64,000 bases of DNA from the NCBI RefSeq assembly GCF_030403435.1, contig NZ_JAUEPH010000002.1:496001-560000 (forward strand). The letters run 5' to 3'. Origin of the DNA: Algoriphagus sediminis. GTDB taxonomy: Bacteria; Bacteroidota; Bacteroidia; Cytophagales; Cyclobacteriaceae. Each line of letters starts with the position of its first letter. Position 1 is the first letter of the stretch. A program made the translations under genes and the position numbers. Below the pieces are notes generated by a model. The model was not told where the DNA came from. It ran no database searches and saw nothing but the letters and a program-made list of their open reading frames with translations. Below are positions 17,666 to 25,842 of the stretch, one piece after another.

Positions 17666-19591
17666 ATGAAAAGGTCTCTCTTTCTTCATCTTTTTATCCT
17701 GATTCTTTGGTCAGGCTGTGAACCCATTTCATACGATTCTGAAGTTCATCTTCCAAGATTAATTTCCGATGGTATGGTTATTCAAAGGGGAGAAGTCGTC
17801 AAAATTTGGGGTAAGGGAGGACCTGGTGAAAAAATCCGCGTAGCTCTTGCTGGAACCGTCGCAAGTGGAACGGTTAAAGAAGATAGTACGTGGAAGATTG
17901 AACTACCAGAATTTGAAGCAGGGGGCCCTTTTCAATTGCAGATAAATAAAGAAATAGTCTCTGATGTTTATATAGGTGAAGTTTGGCTCGCAGGAGGGCA
18001 GTCCAATATGGAGTGGCCTTTGGCAGCTGGAGTTATTGGTGCTGAGGAAGAAATTGCTTCAGGAGGAATCGAGTCCGTTCGGTTTTTCAAGGTTCCTAAA
18101 GATTATGGAATAGAGAAAGAAACAGATGTCTCAGGGGGAGAATGGAAAATAGCAAATCCTCAGAATATGCCTGATTTTTCGGCTGTTGCCTGGTTTTTTG
18201 CCAAAAGAAATCACCTTGAGAAGGAGGTTCCTGTAGGAATAATAGAATCGAACTGGGGAGGTACACCGGCAGAAGGATGGACGGAAGCAGAAGCTCTGGC
18301 TAAACTATCAGGTGCTTATTCTGAGGAAGCTCAAGAAATAGTTGAATCACCAGAATTATTAGGAGCTGAAATTGAAGCAAATGAAAAGCGCAGGGAGATC
18401 CGGGATTTGCTTGTGCAAAGGCCTGATTCACTAGCTGCTCGGGAGGCGGCTTCTTTAGATTACAATGATACTAATTGGAAAAGGATAAATCTGCCAGCGG
18501 ATAATCCTCTGGAACACATCGCCTGGGTTCGAAAGAAGTTTAGCTTAAATACAAAAGAGGGAAATACATTGGTTTTCCCCAATGTCGGTCAGGGTTCTTT
18601 TGTCTTTCTTAATGGAAAGCTCCTTCATCATCACAACGAGGTAGGAGTGGGAATGCCACCAATTGAAATTCCATCTGATCTGGTGAATGTAGGTCAAAAT
18701 GTACTCACCATCAGAACTTACAATACCTGGAACAACCGGCCTTCTGTTGGAGCACCTGATGGAATGTACATACAATCAGGGACAAATAAAGTTTCTCTTG
18801 AAGGAAGCTGGACATATTCAAATGATATTGTGGAGCCCCAACTTCCAAATGTTGAGTGGCTTAACTGGAAACCGAGTTTAATGTATAATGCCATGATCCA
18901 TCCTCTGATAAATTATGGAATCAGAGGTGTGATCTGGTATCAAGGTGAAAGTAATGCAGGAAGGCATGATGAATATCAGGAGCTTTTCTCAGCCATGATC
19001 CAAAACTGGAGAGAAAAATGGGAATTAGGTGATTTTCCTTTTCTTTTTGTTCAGCTAGCAAATTGGCTGGAAAGGAAAGAGCTGCAGCCTGATAGTGATT
19101 GGGCTCATTTGCGCGAGGCGCAAAGGCAAACCCTAGCCTTACCGAATACGGGAATGGCGGTAACCATTGATATTGGGGAAGCTGAGGACATCCATCCCAG
19201 AAATAAGAAAGATGTGGGAGAGAGGCTTTGGCTTCAAGCCAGAACTATTTCTTTTGAAGAAGAAATTTTAGACCAGGGCCCCGAAGTATCTAACTGGGAG
19301 CGTCGTCCTGATGGCATTTTGTTGACTTTTGTATCTACAGGAGATGGATTGCAACTTGAGAGTGGTGAAGAAGTTAAAGGCTTTATTGTCTCTCAGGATG
19401 GTGAGAGTTTTGAATTAGCTTCGGCCAAAATATTATCAGAGAATCAGGTTTTGATAGTAGTGGAGAGCCCTCAGAATATTCAGGAAATCAGGTATGCATG
19501 GGCCGATAATCCTGAGGTCAATCTCCAAAATCATATAGGACTTCCGGCTGTTCCTTTCCGATTACTTTTGGAGGAAGAAAAAGCCGATTAG
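17666..19591 (+). CDS. Sialate O-acetylesterase-like SGNH lipoprotein, probable xylan/xylo-oligosaccharide deacetylase
   Basis: A 641-residue lipoprotein with signal sequence and lipobox WSGC (C18). The SGNH nucleophile S113 lies in GQSNMEW (111-117); GVIWYQGESNAG supplies the oxyanion region; and the D508-I-H510 pair in EDIHP completes the triad. A jelly-roll carbohydrate-binding insert (about 270-370, DTNWKRINLPA onwards) splits the catalytic fold, as in Bacteroidota sialate O-acetylesterases. Because it ends the xylose operon and no sialic acid genes are present, removal of acetyl groups from xylan fragments in the periplasm or on the cell surface is the likelier job. It overlaps the convergent hydrolase gene by 4 nt. 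Confidence 0.85.
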   Translation: MKRSLFLHLFILILWSGCEPISYDSEVHLPRLISDGMVIQRGEVVKIWGKGGPGEKIRVALAGTVASGTVKEDSTWKIELPEFEAGGPFQLQINKEIVSDVYIGEVWLAGGQSNMEWPLAAGVIGAEEEIASGGIESVRFFKVPKDYGIEKETDVSGGEWKIANPQNMPDFSAVAWFFAKRNHLEKEVPVGIIESNWGGTPAEGWTEAEALAKLSGAYSEEAQEIVESPELLGAEIEANEKRREIRDLLVQRPDSLAAREAASLDYNDTNWKRINLPADNPLEHIAWVRKKFSLNTKEGNTLVFPNVGQGSFVFLNGKLLHHHNEVGVGMPPIEIPSDLVNVGQNVLTIRTYNTWNNRPSVGAPDGMYIQSGTNKVSLEGSWTYSNDIVEPQLPNVEWLNWKPSLMYNAMIHPLINYGIRGVIWYQGESNAGRHDEYQELFSAMIQNWREKWELGDFPFLFVQLANWLERKELQPDSDWAHLREAQRQTLALPNTGMAVTIDIGEAEDIHPRNKKDVGERLWLQARTISFEEEILDQGPEVSNWERRPDGILLTFVSTGDGLQLESGEEVKGFIVSQDGESFELASAKILSENQVLIVVESPQNIQEIRYAWADNPEVNLQNHIGLPAVPFRLLLEEEKAD

Positions 19592-20634
19592 TCCAAAGTG
19601 ACTCTTTCCAAATCAACCCCTTCGAATTGCTCAGCTGGTTCTAAACCAACCACATTTTCCAGAAACTCAATCGTCGAGAATAGAACTCCTTCCCAATCCC
19701 CGGAAGTAATGGAGCTGGCAATCACGTGATCACCTGCGTCAGGAAAGGCTTTCTTGACCTTTAACGATTCCGGGGTGCGGATTTGCTCATACATCTCTAG
19801 CATTTTTGGAACCGAAACTACGAAATCCTGTTCCTCCTCATCTTTGTAGAAGTATCCCAAAAAGAGTGGTTGATTGATTTTTTCAAAAGTCTCCTCTTTC
19901 ATTCCTGAATAAAAAATTTGGGCTAGACTCTCATAACCATTGATGTGATACTGCTCAGACCAATACATCTTTTTCTCTCCTTCCCGATCTTGTCGCAAGA
20001 CTCCATTATCGGCAGCGGTTAAGACCATTAGTTTTTGCATCCAAGGGGAATAAAAAGACTCCAAACGCTGACCGTAATCACGAATGGCTGGAGAATAGGT
20101 AACTACCGCTTTTATGTCTGGCTGCTGTGATGCGAGAAGCAATGCCAAAGAACCTCCGGTGGATGTTCCCACAATAATTACTTCATCTCCAAGAATTTTA
20201 CCAATTTGATAGGCCTCGCCTGCGGCATCAGCCAAAGCTTGCGGAGTTAAATACTCCATTCCATTTTCTCGATTTATACCATGTTCTGGAAGCCGGGTAA
20301 CGAATAGATTTGCTCCGAAATGAGCTGCTAAGAAACGGTGTACTGGATCACCTTCCATGGGACTGGCACCGAAACCATGGATGTATACAATGGAAATTGG
20401 TGTTTTCTCCTTGGTAGTTGAATCTGCCCAGACCACGTAGGCTTCATTCCCTGGTTTAAGACCTTTTACCGTGTCCTCTCTGGATTTGATATAACTTTCC
20501 ACGTTTGTTACATCGGAAGCTGGGTAATGAATCTCAAGATCTATCGGATCCAATTTAGGACCGAGCATATAAACGATGACCAGGATGACCGCCAGAGCGA
20601 ACACCCCAAGGAAGATTTTTTGAAGAACTTTCAT
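19588..20634 (-). CDS. Membrane-anchored alpha/beta hydrolase (esterase/lipase-like)
   Basis: 348 residues from the chosen ATG; a TTG one codon upstream is also open. One N-terminal hydrophobic segment (about residues 6-24) looks like an uncleaved anchor with the enzyme on the periplasmic side. The nucleophile elbow is GTSTGG (about 155-160), the oxyanion region is YIHGFGASP, and a C-terminal DAGDHV supplies a plausible catalytic His. The family includes carboxylesterases and monoacylglycerol lipases; the substrate cannot be read. Its ATG overlaps by one base the stop of the small lipoprotein gene upstream. Confidence 0.85.
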   Translation of the reverse strand: MKVLQKIFLGVFALAVILVIVYMLGPKLDPIDLEIHYPASDVTNVESYIKSREDTVKGLKPGNEAYVVWADSTTKEKTPISIVYIHGFGASPMEGDPVHRFLAAHFGANLFVTRLPEHGINRENGMEYLTPQALADAAGEAYQIGKILGDEVIIVGTSTGGSLALLLASQQPDIKAVVTYSPAIRDYGQRLESFYSPWMQKLMVLTAADNGVLRQDREGEKKMYWSEQYHINGYESLAQIFYSGMKEETFEKINQPLFLGYFYKDEEEQDFVVSVPKMLEMYEQIRTPESLKVKKAFPDAGDHVIASSITSGDWEGVLFSTIEFLENVVGLEPAEQFEGVDLERVTLD

Positions 20635-21248
20635 CAAATTGTTTGAATATATGGGCTGGTAGAATCCACGACTATACGTGTTCCATCACGCAAAAATAAA
20701 AAGGTTTGCGTTTCTAATTGGCTGAAATTTTCAGGTACAATATTGAGTTTATAACTGTAGTAGGCCGTAGATTTTTTGAAATCTCTTAATTGATCTAAAG
20801 TAGAACCATCCGGAAGCTCAAGCATAAATGAAATATCTGTACCTACCGGTAGATTATTGAATTCTTTTTTAAGGATGATCGTGATGTTCGAAATATTTTG
20901 AAAGTCAAAAGTCTGAGCACAAGAAAGTGCATACGCCTGTCCTGGAAATAAACCCTTTTGGGAAGAGCTTTGAACTTCCGGAATCAACTGAAAATTGAAA
21001 GCGAAATCCTTTAATTGGACCGTGTCACTTTCAATAGCATAGGTCTCATTTTCATAAGGACTAAAAAATACTGAAATATCTACTGCATCAGCTTTGGCCG
21101 CAGGGCCACACTCACCAAATGGATTCTGAAGGCTGGGGTCCGTCTCGCAGGAGGAAACCACCAATAAAAGCATATAAAATCCTGATAAGCCCATCGTAAG
21201 GCTCAAGATTTTTCTTAATCGAGATGGCATGACCAGGCGTTTCTTCAT
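20634..21248 (-). CDS. Unrecognised lipoprotein, 204 residues
   Basis: I do not recognise the family. A basic N-terminus and hydrophobic segment end in VVSSC (about residue 34), a plausible lipobox, followed by a Ser/Thr/Asp-rich beta-type sequence of about 165 residues with three further cysteines. It probably resides in the periplasm or outer membrane. Translationally coupled (TGA/ATG sharing a base) to the alpha/beta hydrolase, suggesting the two act together. Confidence 0.65.
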   Translation of the reverse strand: MKKRLVMPSRLRKILSLTMGLSGFYMLLLVVSSCETDPSLQNPFGECGPAAKADAVDISVFFSPYENETYAIESDTVQLKDFAFNFQLIPEVQSSSQKGLFPGQAYALSCAQTFDFQNISNITIILKKEFNNLPVGTDISFMLELPDGSTLDQLRDFKKSTAYYSYKLNIVPENFSQLETQTFLFLRDGTRIVVDSTSPYIQTI

Positions 21249-21367
21249 GCGTCAAAAATACTTAATTGAAAATTATTTACGCATAAACCAAATCTAAATC
21301 AGCTTTTATCGTATAAATTTGAGCGAGAAAATTTTACCCTCTAGGAAATTTTTAAACCAGCTATTTC

Positions 21368-21943
21368 ATGAAAAAAATTCTAACTCTTTCAGTGTTTTTT
21401 TGGTCGATTTTTGCTTTTTCGGCGGATGCCCAGGAAGTTCAGAATCCTCCAACACAATCAGTTTATGTGGAGCTCGGGGGCGCAGGGTTACCCTATAGTT
21501 TCAATTATGATTTCAGGTTCGATAAAACGAGGCTAGACTCTTGGGGTATGCGTGTGGGAGTAGGGGGCTTTGCAACCAGCAATGAAAGCTTTTTCTCTAT
21601 GCCGATCATGGTGAACAAGCTATACGGACGAGGACCTCACTATTTTGAAATGGGCTTTGGCTTCACATTTTTTGCCTTTGATCAGCAGTATGATGACTAC
21701 TATTGCTATGATGGATTTATAGATCAGAATGGAAATTGGGTATGTACAGACACCAGTGGTCCATCTTACAGTTTTATTTTGGATGTGGATGGTTCTCCTA
21801 GTATTATGGGAACCTTGAATTTTGGATACAGGAGAATTCCTGTAGACGGAGGATTCACCTGGAAAGTGAATTTAAACCCGATTTTCAACAATAACGGTTT
21901 CTGGCCATTGTATGCCGGTGTAGGTTTTGGCTATGCATTCTAA
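21368..21943 (+). CDS. Small outer-membrane beta-barrel protein (first of a tandem pair)
   Basis: 191 residues with a signal peptide ending in ADAQ and alternating aromatic/polar strands, finishing in GVGFGYAF with a C-terminal aromatic, as OMP barrels do. It shares VYVELGGAGLPYSFNYD, the GTLNFGYRR-P-GGF segment and the final WPLYAGVGFGYAF with the next gene, so the two are paralogues. The insert YDDYYCYDGFIDQNGNW is absent from the partner and carries one of its two cysteines. Function unknown. The TAAATTTG 47 nt upstream resembles a -7 box, but I found no -33 partner. Confidence 0.75.
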   Translation: MKKILTLSVFFWSIFAFSADAQEVQNPPTQSVYVELGGAGLPYSFNYDFRFDKTRLDSWGMRVGVGGFATSNESFFSMPIMVNKLYGRGPHYFEMGFGFTFFAFDQQYDDYYCYDGFIDQNGNWVCTDTSGPSYSFILDVDGSPSIMGTLNFGYRRIPVDGGFTWKVNLNPIFNNNGFWPLYAGVGFGYAF

Positions 21944-22436
21944 ATTAATACTTACCAGTTTTTTGACTCTTCTTTTCTTTTGTGCGGATGCTCAGGAAGA
22001 GACGGAGAGAGTGAGAAGCAAAGCCGTGTATGCTGAAATTTTTGGCAATGGTGGGCTTTACTCTTTTAATTACGATCAAAGATTTGATCAGCGCTTAGAT
22101 GGTTTGGGTTTCAGGGCGGGTGCTTCCTTTATTGCTCTCGATGGCACTGGAGCAGCTACTTTTCCTTTTGGTTTAAATTACCTTCTCGGGAAGAATGGAA
22201 AATACTTTGAATTAGGGCTTGGAGCTACCTATGCGCTTGGCTTTGATAATACGAATACTCAGGCCAGGGGCAGCGATGAAACCATTGGAGATGGTTTGTT
22301 TGGCACCATGACTATAGGCTATAGACGAGAGCCTAAAGAAGGAGGCTTTCTTTTTAGAGTGGGTATGACTCCTTTGTTTGGATATGGTGTTTTTTGGCCA
22401 TTGTACGGTGGATTAAGTTTTGGTTATGCCTTTTAG
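21933..22436 (+). CDS. Small outer-membrane beta-barrel protein (second of a tandem pair)
   Basis: 167 residues from the ATG I chose; the in-frame TTG two codons earlier is less likely. Signal peptide ending in ADAQ, then a barrel sequence parallel to the preceding gene (VYAEIFGNGGLYSFNYDQRFD, TIGYRREPKEGGF, WPLYGGLSFGYAF). Its start lies inside the last codons of the upstream gene (11-nt overlap), so the pair is co-translated. Function unknown. Confidence 0.72.
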   Translation: MHSKLILTSFLTLLFFCADAQEETERVRSKAVYAEIFGNGGLYSFNYDQRFDQRLDGLGFRAGASFIALDGTGAATFPFGLNYLLGKNGKYFELGLGATYALGFDNTNTQARGSDETIGDGLFGTMTIGYRREPKEGGFLFRVGMTPLFGYGVFWPLYGGLSFGYAF

Positions 22437-22438
22437 CC

Positions 22439-22756
22439 TTACAGGCCAAAGCCATAATCTCTTTCCACTAAACATATCCTTGTTTTGTAAGCCGAGTACC
22501 ACTTTTCCCGACCATAATTTTGGGCCAATACATGATCCTGATGCTTTTTCCAATTTCGAATGTCTTCCAGACTTTCCCAATAACTTATGGTGACTCCTAA
22601 TCCATCCCGTACACTCTCATGACCCAGGTAGCCCTTTTGTTGAGAAGCTAGTTCAATCATGGCTTCTGCCATTTCGGAATATCCCTCATCAACATCTGTA
22701 CGGATATTTGAAAAAATTACGGCATAATATGGGGTTTCGGGTGTTTTGGCGATCAT
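22439..22756 (-). CDS. Antibiotic biosynthesis monooxygenase (ABM) domain protein
   Basis: 105 residues forming one ferredoxin-like ABM domain: YYAVIFSN, then a Met/Glu-rich helix, GYLGHESVRDGLGVTISYW and a C-terminal YSAYKTRI strand. These small dimers include quinone/heme monooxygenases and many of unknown role. Overlaps the DJ-1/PfpI gene by 4 nt (ATGA), so it is translated after it. No heme or quinone context here. Confidence 0.82.
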   Translation of the reverse strand: MIAKTPETPYYAVIFSNIRTDVDEGYSEMAEAMIELASQQKGYLGHESVRDGLGVTISYWESLEDIRNWKKHQDHVLAQNYGREKWYSAYKTRICLVERDYGFGL

Positions 22757-23346
22757 GTTTTCTGAAGATAGGGTAGGTATTCCATATACTTGGCAGTCTC
22801 CTCTGCAAGGTCCTTTCCGAAGGTAGCTTCAAGTAAGAAAAAAGATAAATCAATACCGGCAGAGATACCGGCGGATGTATAAATGGTATCACTGGCAGGA
22901 ACAAACCTCAAATTTGGCTGCGGATCTCCTGATGGTTCTATTTCAGCCATACTGCCGTAAACGCTATGATGGGTGCAATATTTTTTGTCTTTGAGGTAAC
23001 CTAAGACGCCAAGCATCCTTGATCCGGAACAGACACTCATGGTCCATTTAGATTGCTTAATAAGAAGATCGAGCTTGGATAGACTATCAATTTCTTTGAT
23101 CACCTCATTACTGCCCTGACCTCCGGGAATAACAAGGAAGTCTACCTTGTCAAGTTTAAAAAGATCGCTGTCTGGATTTACCGAAAGACCATTTACAGCT
23201 TTGATGGTTCTTCCTTCGTCAGAAAATGTGAATACTTCGAACTCTTCATAACGACTAAGTTGAGCCGCAACAGAGAACACCTCAAATGGTCCGGCAAAGT
23301 CCAAAACCTCAACATCATCAAACAAATAAATTCCGACTCTTTTCAT
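22753..23346 (-). CDS. DJ-1/PfpI family protein (GATase1-like)
   Basis: 197 residues of the DJ-1/PfpI superfamily. LFDDVEVLDFAGPFEVFS at the N-terminus and the nucleophile elbow SVCSGSRMLG with C106 match the isonitrile hydratase/AraC-type GATase1 branch; the Glu near residue 16 and His pair THHS near 128 sit where the active site forms. A YTSAGISAGIDL segment near the C-terminus is also typical. No AraC DNA-binding domain follows, so it is an enzyme or stress protein, not a regulator. Forms a two-gene unit with the ABM protein. Confidence 0.82.
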   Translation of the reverse strand: MKRVGIYLFDDVEVLDFAGPFEVFSVAAQLSRYEEFEVFTFSDEGRTIKAVNGLSVNPDSDLFKLDKVDFLVIPGGQGSNEVIKEIDSLSKLDLLIKQSKWTMSVCSGSRMLGVLGYLKDKKYCTHHSVYGSMAEIEPSGDPQPNLRFVPASDTIYTSAGISAGIDLSFFLLEATFGKDLAEETAKYMEYLPYLQKT

Positions 23347-23489
23347 GAGTCCAATATGAGTAAATCCTTTTCCATTTTCAATCTCTAATTTTAACAGTCA
23401 TTAACATTACGCATACATAAAAATGTAATTGATAAAAATCAAATAAGCTAATCCACTAGTAACCAGCTGAAAATCCTTCCGTATATTTG

Positions 23490-23745
23490 TATGCAAGACG
23501 ATTAAACGAGTCTTCACTTAAGGAAGATTATTCTGAATAGGGGTTGTTTGATTCATATATCAGAATAAAGTTTTGAAAGTGGCGAAAGATAGATGCATAT
23601 CAAGGAGTTTAAAGTTTAGTGTTCTAATAATTGATGATAGGTTTCCTTAAACCTGAAGTAGGTCTTTCAGATTTCTTCAAATTAAGGAGTTTGAGAAAAG
23701 TTGTTCTCATCACCCTTAGCCCCGAGTAATCGGGGCTTTTTTTTG
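23490..23745 (+). ncRNA. Candidate structured RNA (stand-alone sRNA or sulP leader with terminator)
   Basis: A run of paired segments precedes an intrinsic terminator: AAGAC/GTCTT (23495-23514), ATTCTGA/TCAGAAT (23530-23566), AGGTTT/AAACCT (23639-23654), CTGAA/TTCAG (23653-23670) and TGAGAA/TTCTCA (23692-23709). TTCCTTAA (23643-23650) can instead pair with TTAAGGAA (23518-23525), so exclusive folds exist. AAGGAGTTT occurs twice (23602 and 23684). There is no coding potential. I do not recognise tmRNA, RNase P, SRP or a named riboswitch. The 3' end at the terminator is firm; the 5' end is set from the TATATTTG element and is uncertain. Confidence 0.42.
23718..23744 (+). terminator. Rho-independent terminator ending the candidate RNA
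   Basis: Perfect 8-bp stem AGCCCCGA/TCGGGGCT with loop GTAA and eight T. There is no gene of its strand in the 370 nt before it, so it must end a non-coding transcript or a leader, 116 nt before the sulP start. Confidence 0.9.
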
Positions 23746-23859
23746 TTTAAACTGTTAGACGCACTAATGAAAATCGTCAGAAAGGAAATTTTAAAAGATC
23801 ATAGTTGCCATCCTTCTGAATAAGCACATATGTTTTATTAATTTGGTCGCTTCAGCATT

Positions 23860-25440
23860 ATGAAGCAACAGAGTGAAATTCCCAAGGACGGTTTCGCAGG
23901 ATTTAAGCAAAATATCCTAGCGGATTCCACAGCAGGGTTTGTCGTTTTTTTATTGGCTATGCCTTTGAGCTTGGGAATAGCAAAAGCCTCTGAATTTCCC
24001 CCGATTATGGGGCTTGTCACCGCCATTGTCGGAGGTGTTATAGTTAGTTTTTTGGCTGGATCAAAACTTACCATTAAAGGACCGGCTGCTGGTTTGATCG
24101 TGGTAGTAGCAGGCTCTGTCACTGCTTTTGGGGGAGGTTTGGAAGGGTGGAAACTAGCACTGGGTGCAATGGTAGTAGCAGGTTTGGTTCAAATTCTTTT
24201 TGGTTTGCTCAAGTTGGGAAGCTTTGCAGATGTGTTTCCACTTTCAGCAGTGCATGGAATGTTAGCCGCGATAGGGTTGATCATTATCATTAAGCAATTA
24301 CCTGTCCTTTTGAACCTTGAACCTGAGATTTACGAAGGTCAGGGAATCGTTGAAATGCTTATAAATATTCCATCCTTCATTTTGAACCTTGATCCCGAGG
24401 GTACTTTTGTTGGGATGATTAGTCTTGTCATAATGCTAGTTTGGAAAAAGATTCCTGTGTCTTTTCTTGCGAAAATCCCATCACCTTTGGTGGTTTTGCT
24501 AATTGTCATACCTATCCAATTGGGCTTTGATTTCAGAGAAACTGAAGGGCCTTTTGCCCTGCTGAAAGTTGGAAATTTAGCCAATAGCCTTCAGTTCAAT
24601 GCGGATTTGACAGGTATGACGAATACGGGAATATTCATCAAGTATGTGATCATGTTTGCACTGGTAGGCTCTCTTGAATCTTTGTTGACGGTAAAAGCCG
24701 TAGATCATATCGATCCCTATAAACGAAGATCAAACAACAATAAGGATCTTGTAGGAATTGGCATTGGTAATGTTATCTGCGCTTGTCTTGGTGGATTACC
24801 TATGATTTCTGAGGTGGCAAGAAGCTCAGCAAACGTCTCGAATGGAGCACAAACCAGATGGGCAAATTTTTTCCATGGTCTTTTCATATTGGTTTTTGTC
24901 TTGGTGGCAGCTCCAGTCATCGAAATGATACCCAATGCGGCCCTGGCAGCCATGTTAATTGCTGTGGGGATTAAGCTCGCGCACCCTTCAGAGTTTGTGA
25001 AAACTTATCGAATTGGATGGGATCAGCTTGTAATCTTTATCACTACCATCATTGTAACTTTAGCTCAAGATTTACTCCTTGGCATAGCCGCGGGAATTGG
25101 GGTTAAAATATTTATCCACGTCTACAATGGAGTGCCTCTACATTCCTTTTTCAAAGCGGACTTTGAAAAAAAGAAAGAGAATTCTGGTCATAGCTTTTTA
25201 ATCCGAAAGGCGGCTATTTTTTCAAATTTCTTACCCATAAAAAAGGCCCTCGAAAGTATAGAACAAGGAGAGATTATTTCAATTGACCTGAGTCAAACCA
25301 AATTGGTTGATCACTCAGTGATGGATTCACTTCGGATTTTTCAGGAAAATTATGAGAGACTTGGGGGGAAGGTAAATATTATCGGTTTGGAACATCATAT
25401 TCCATTTTCAAAACACCCTTTAGCTGGACGCAAAGTCTAA
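23860..25440 (+). CDS. SulP family anion transporter (sulfate/bicarbonate-type)
   Basis: A 526-residue polytopic SLC26/SulP protein with about 12-14 membrane segments. LADSTAGFVVFLLAMPLSLGIA near residues 21-40 and GLIVVVAGSV follow the family pattern, ICACLGGLPMISEVARSSANV holds the conserved central motif, and a STAS domain occupies about residues 430-520 (ISIDLSQTKLVDHSVMDSL). Members move sulfate, bicarbonate or other anions; Bacteroidota versions next to carbonic anhydrase are bicarbonate importers, but no such gene is here, so the ion is open. It lies after the candidate structured RNA and overlaps the convergent DUF6122 gene by 4 nt. Confidence 0.92.
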   Translation: MKQQSEIPKDGFAGFKQNILADSTAGFVVFLLAMPLSLGIAKASEFPPIMGLVTAIVGGVIVSFLAGSKLTIKGPAAGLIVVVAGSVTAFGGGLEGWKLALGAMVVAGLVQILFGLLKLGSFADVFPLSAVHGMLAAIGLIIIIKQLPVLLNLEPEIYEGQGIVEMLINIPSFILNLDPEGTFVGMISLVIMLVWKKIPVSFLAKIPSPLVVLLIVIPIQLGFDFRETEGPFALLKVGNLANSLQFNADLTGMTNTGIFIKYVIMFALVGSLESLLTVKAVDHIDPYKRRSNNNKDLVGIGIGNVICACLGGLPMISEVARSSANVSNGAQTRWANFFHGLFILVFVLVAAPVIEMIPNAALAAMLIAVGIKLAHPSEFVKTYRIGWDQLVIFITTIIVTLAQDLLLGIAAGIGVKIFIHVYNGVPLHSFFKADFEKKKENSGHSFLIRKAAIFSNFLPIKKALESIEQGEIISIDLSQTKLVDHSVMDSLRIFQENYERLGGKVNIIGLEHHIPFSKHPLAGRKV

Positions 25441-25775
25441 GCCTGAAACCGCATCCATAGGCAATCCTGAAAATCGGTAAGCATATGAAAAAGTAGACCC
25501 ACAGCCGCTATTCTGGTTTTTTTTGGCCAAAGCAAAACGAAATAAACTCCTATAGCATAATAGGAGTGGAGGGGATGAAAACCTATGCCACATCGATTTG
25601 GGTCAAATATCGGGTCGGCGAGAAGGTGATCTAAATCGACCAACATAGTTAGAAGCATGATCACATATGCTTTCTTCCAATTTTTTTTGAAGAAAACATA
25701 CGCGATCAGTCCAGGAGCCAGTAGATGCAAAGAATAATGGACAAAGGTCTGTAGAATGGGTAAAATCTCTTCCAT
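25437..25775 (-). CDS. DUF6122 family small membrane protein
   Basis: 112 residues with about three or four hydrophobic segments and a His/Asp-rich pattern: VHYSLHLLAPG at the start, MLVDLDHLLADP and GFHPLHSYYAIG in the middle, and FHMLTDFQDCLW at the end. These match DUF6122, small Bacteroidota membrane proteins of unknown function. The conserved His and Asp residues near membrane faces resemble the metal-binding YdjM/LexA-binding-like membrane hydrolases, but no activity is known. Confidence 0.8.
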   Translation of the reverse strand: MEEILPILQTFVHYSLHLLAPGLIAYVFFKKNWKKAYVIMLLTMLVDLDHLLADPIFDPNRCGIGFHPLHSYYAIGVYFVLLWPKKTRIAAVGLLFHMLTDFQDCLWMRFQA

Positions 25776-25842
25776 TAGAGTCAGGCAGAAATATCTTTTT
25801 TTTCATTAAAATGAATTCCATTTTGGTTTCATATACACTAAA

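Larger units (their letters stand above)
23347..23859. other. 513-bp gene-free region between the DJ-1 gene and sulP
   Basis: No open frame longer than a few codons. The first 130 bases are AT-rich and hold a TATATTTG (23482-23489) resembling a -7 box, without a good -33 partner. The middle is unusually rich in hairpins and ends in a strong terminator, described as a candidate RNA. The last 115 bases before sulP are AT-rich with no clear signal. Confidence 0.7.

Noticed and set aside
23482..23489. TATATTTG as a full promoter for the candidate RNA
   Set aside because: Matches the -7 box, but no TTTG lies 19-21 nt upstream, so I used it only as a hint for the 5' end.
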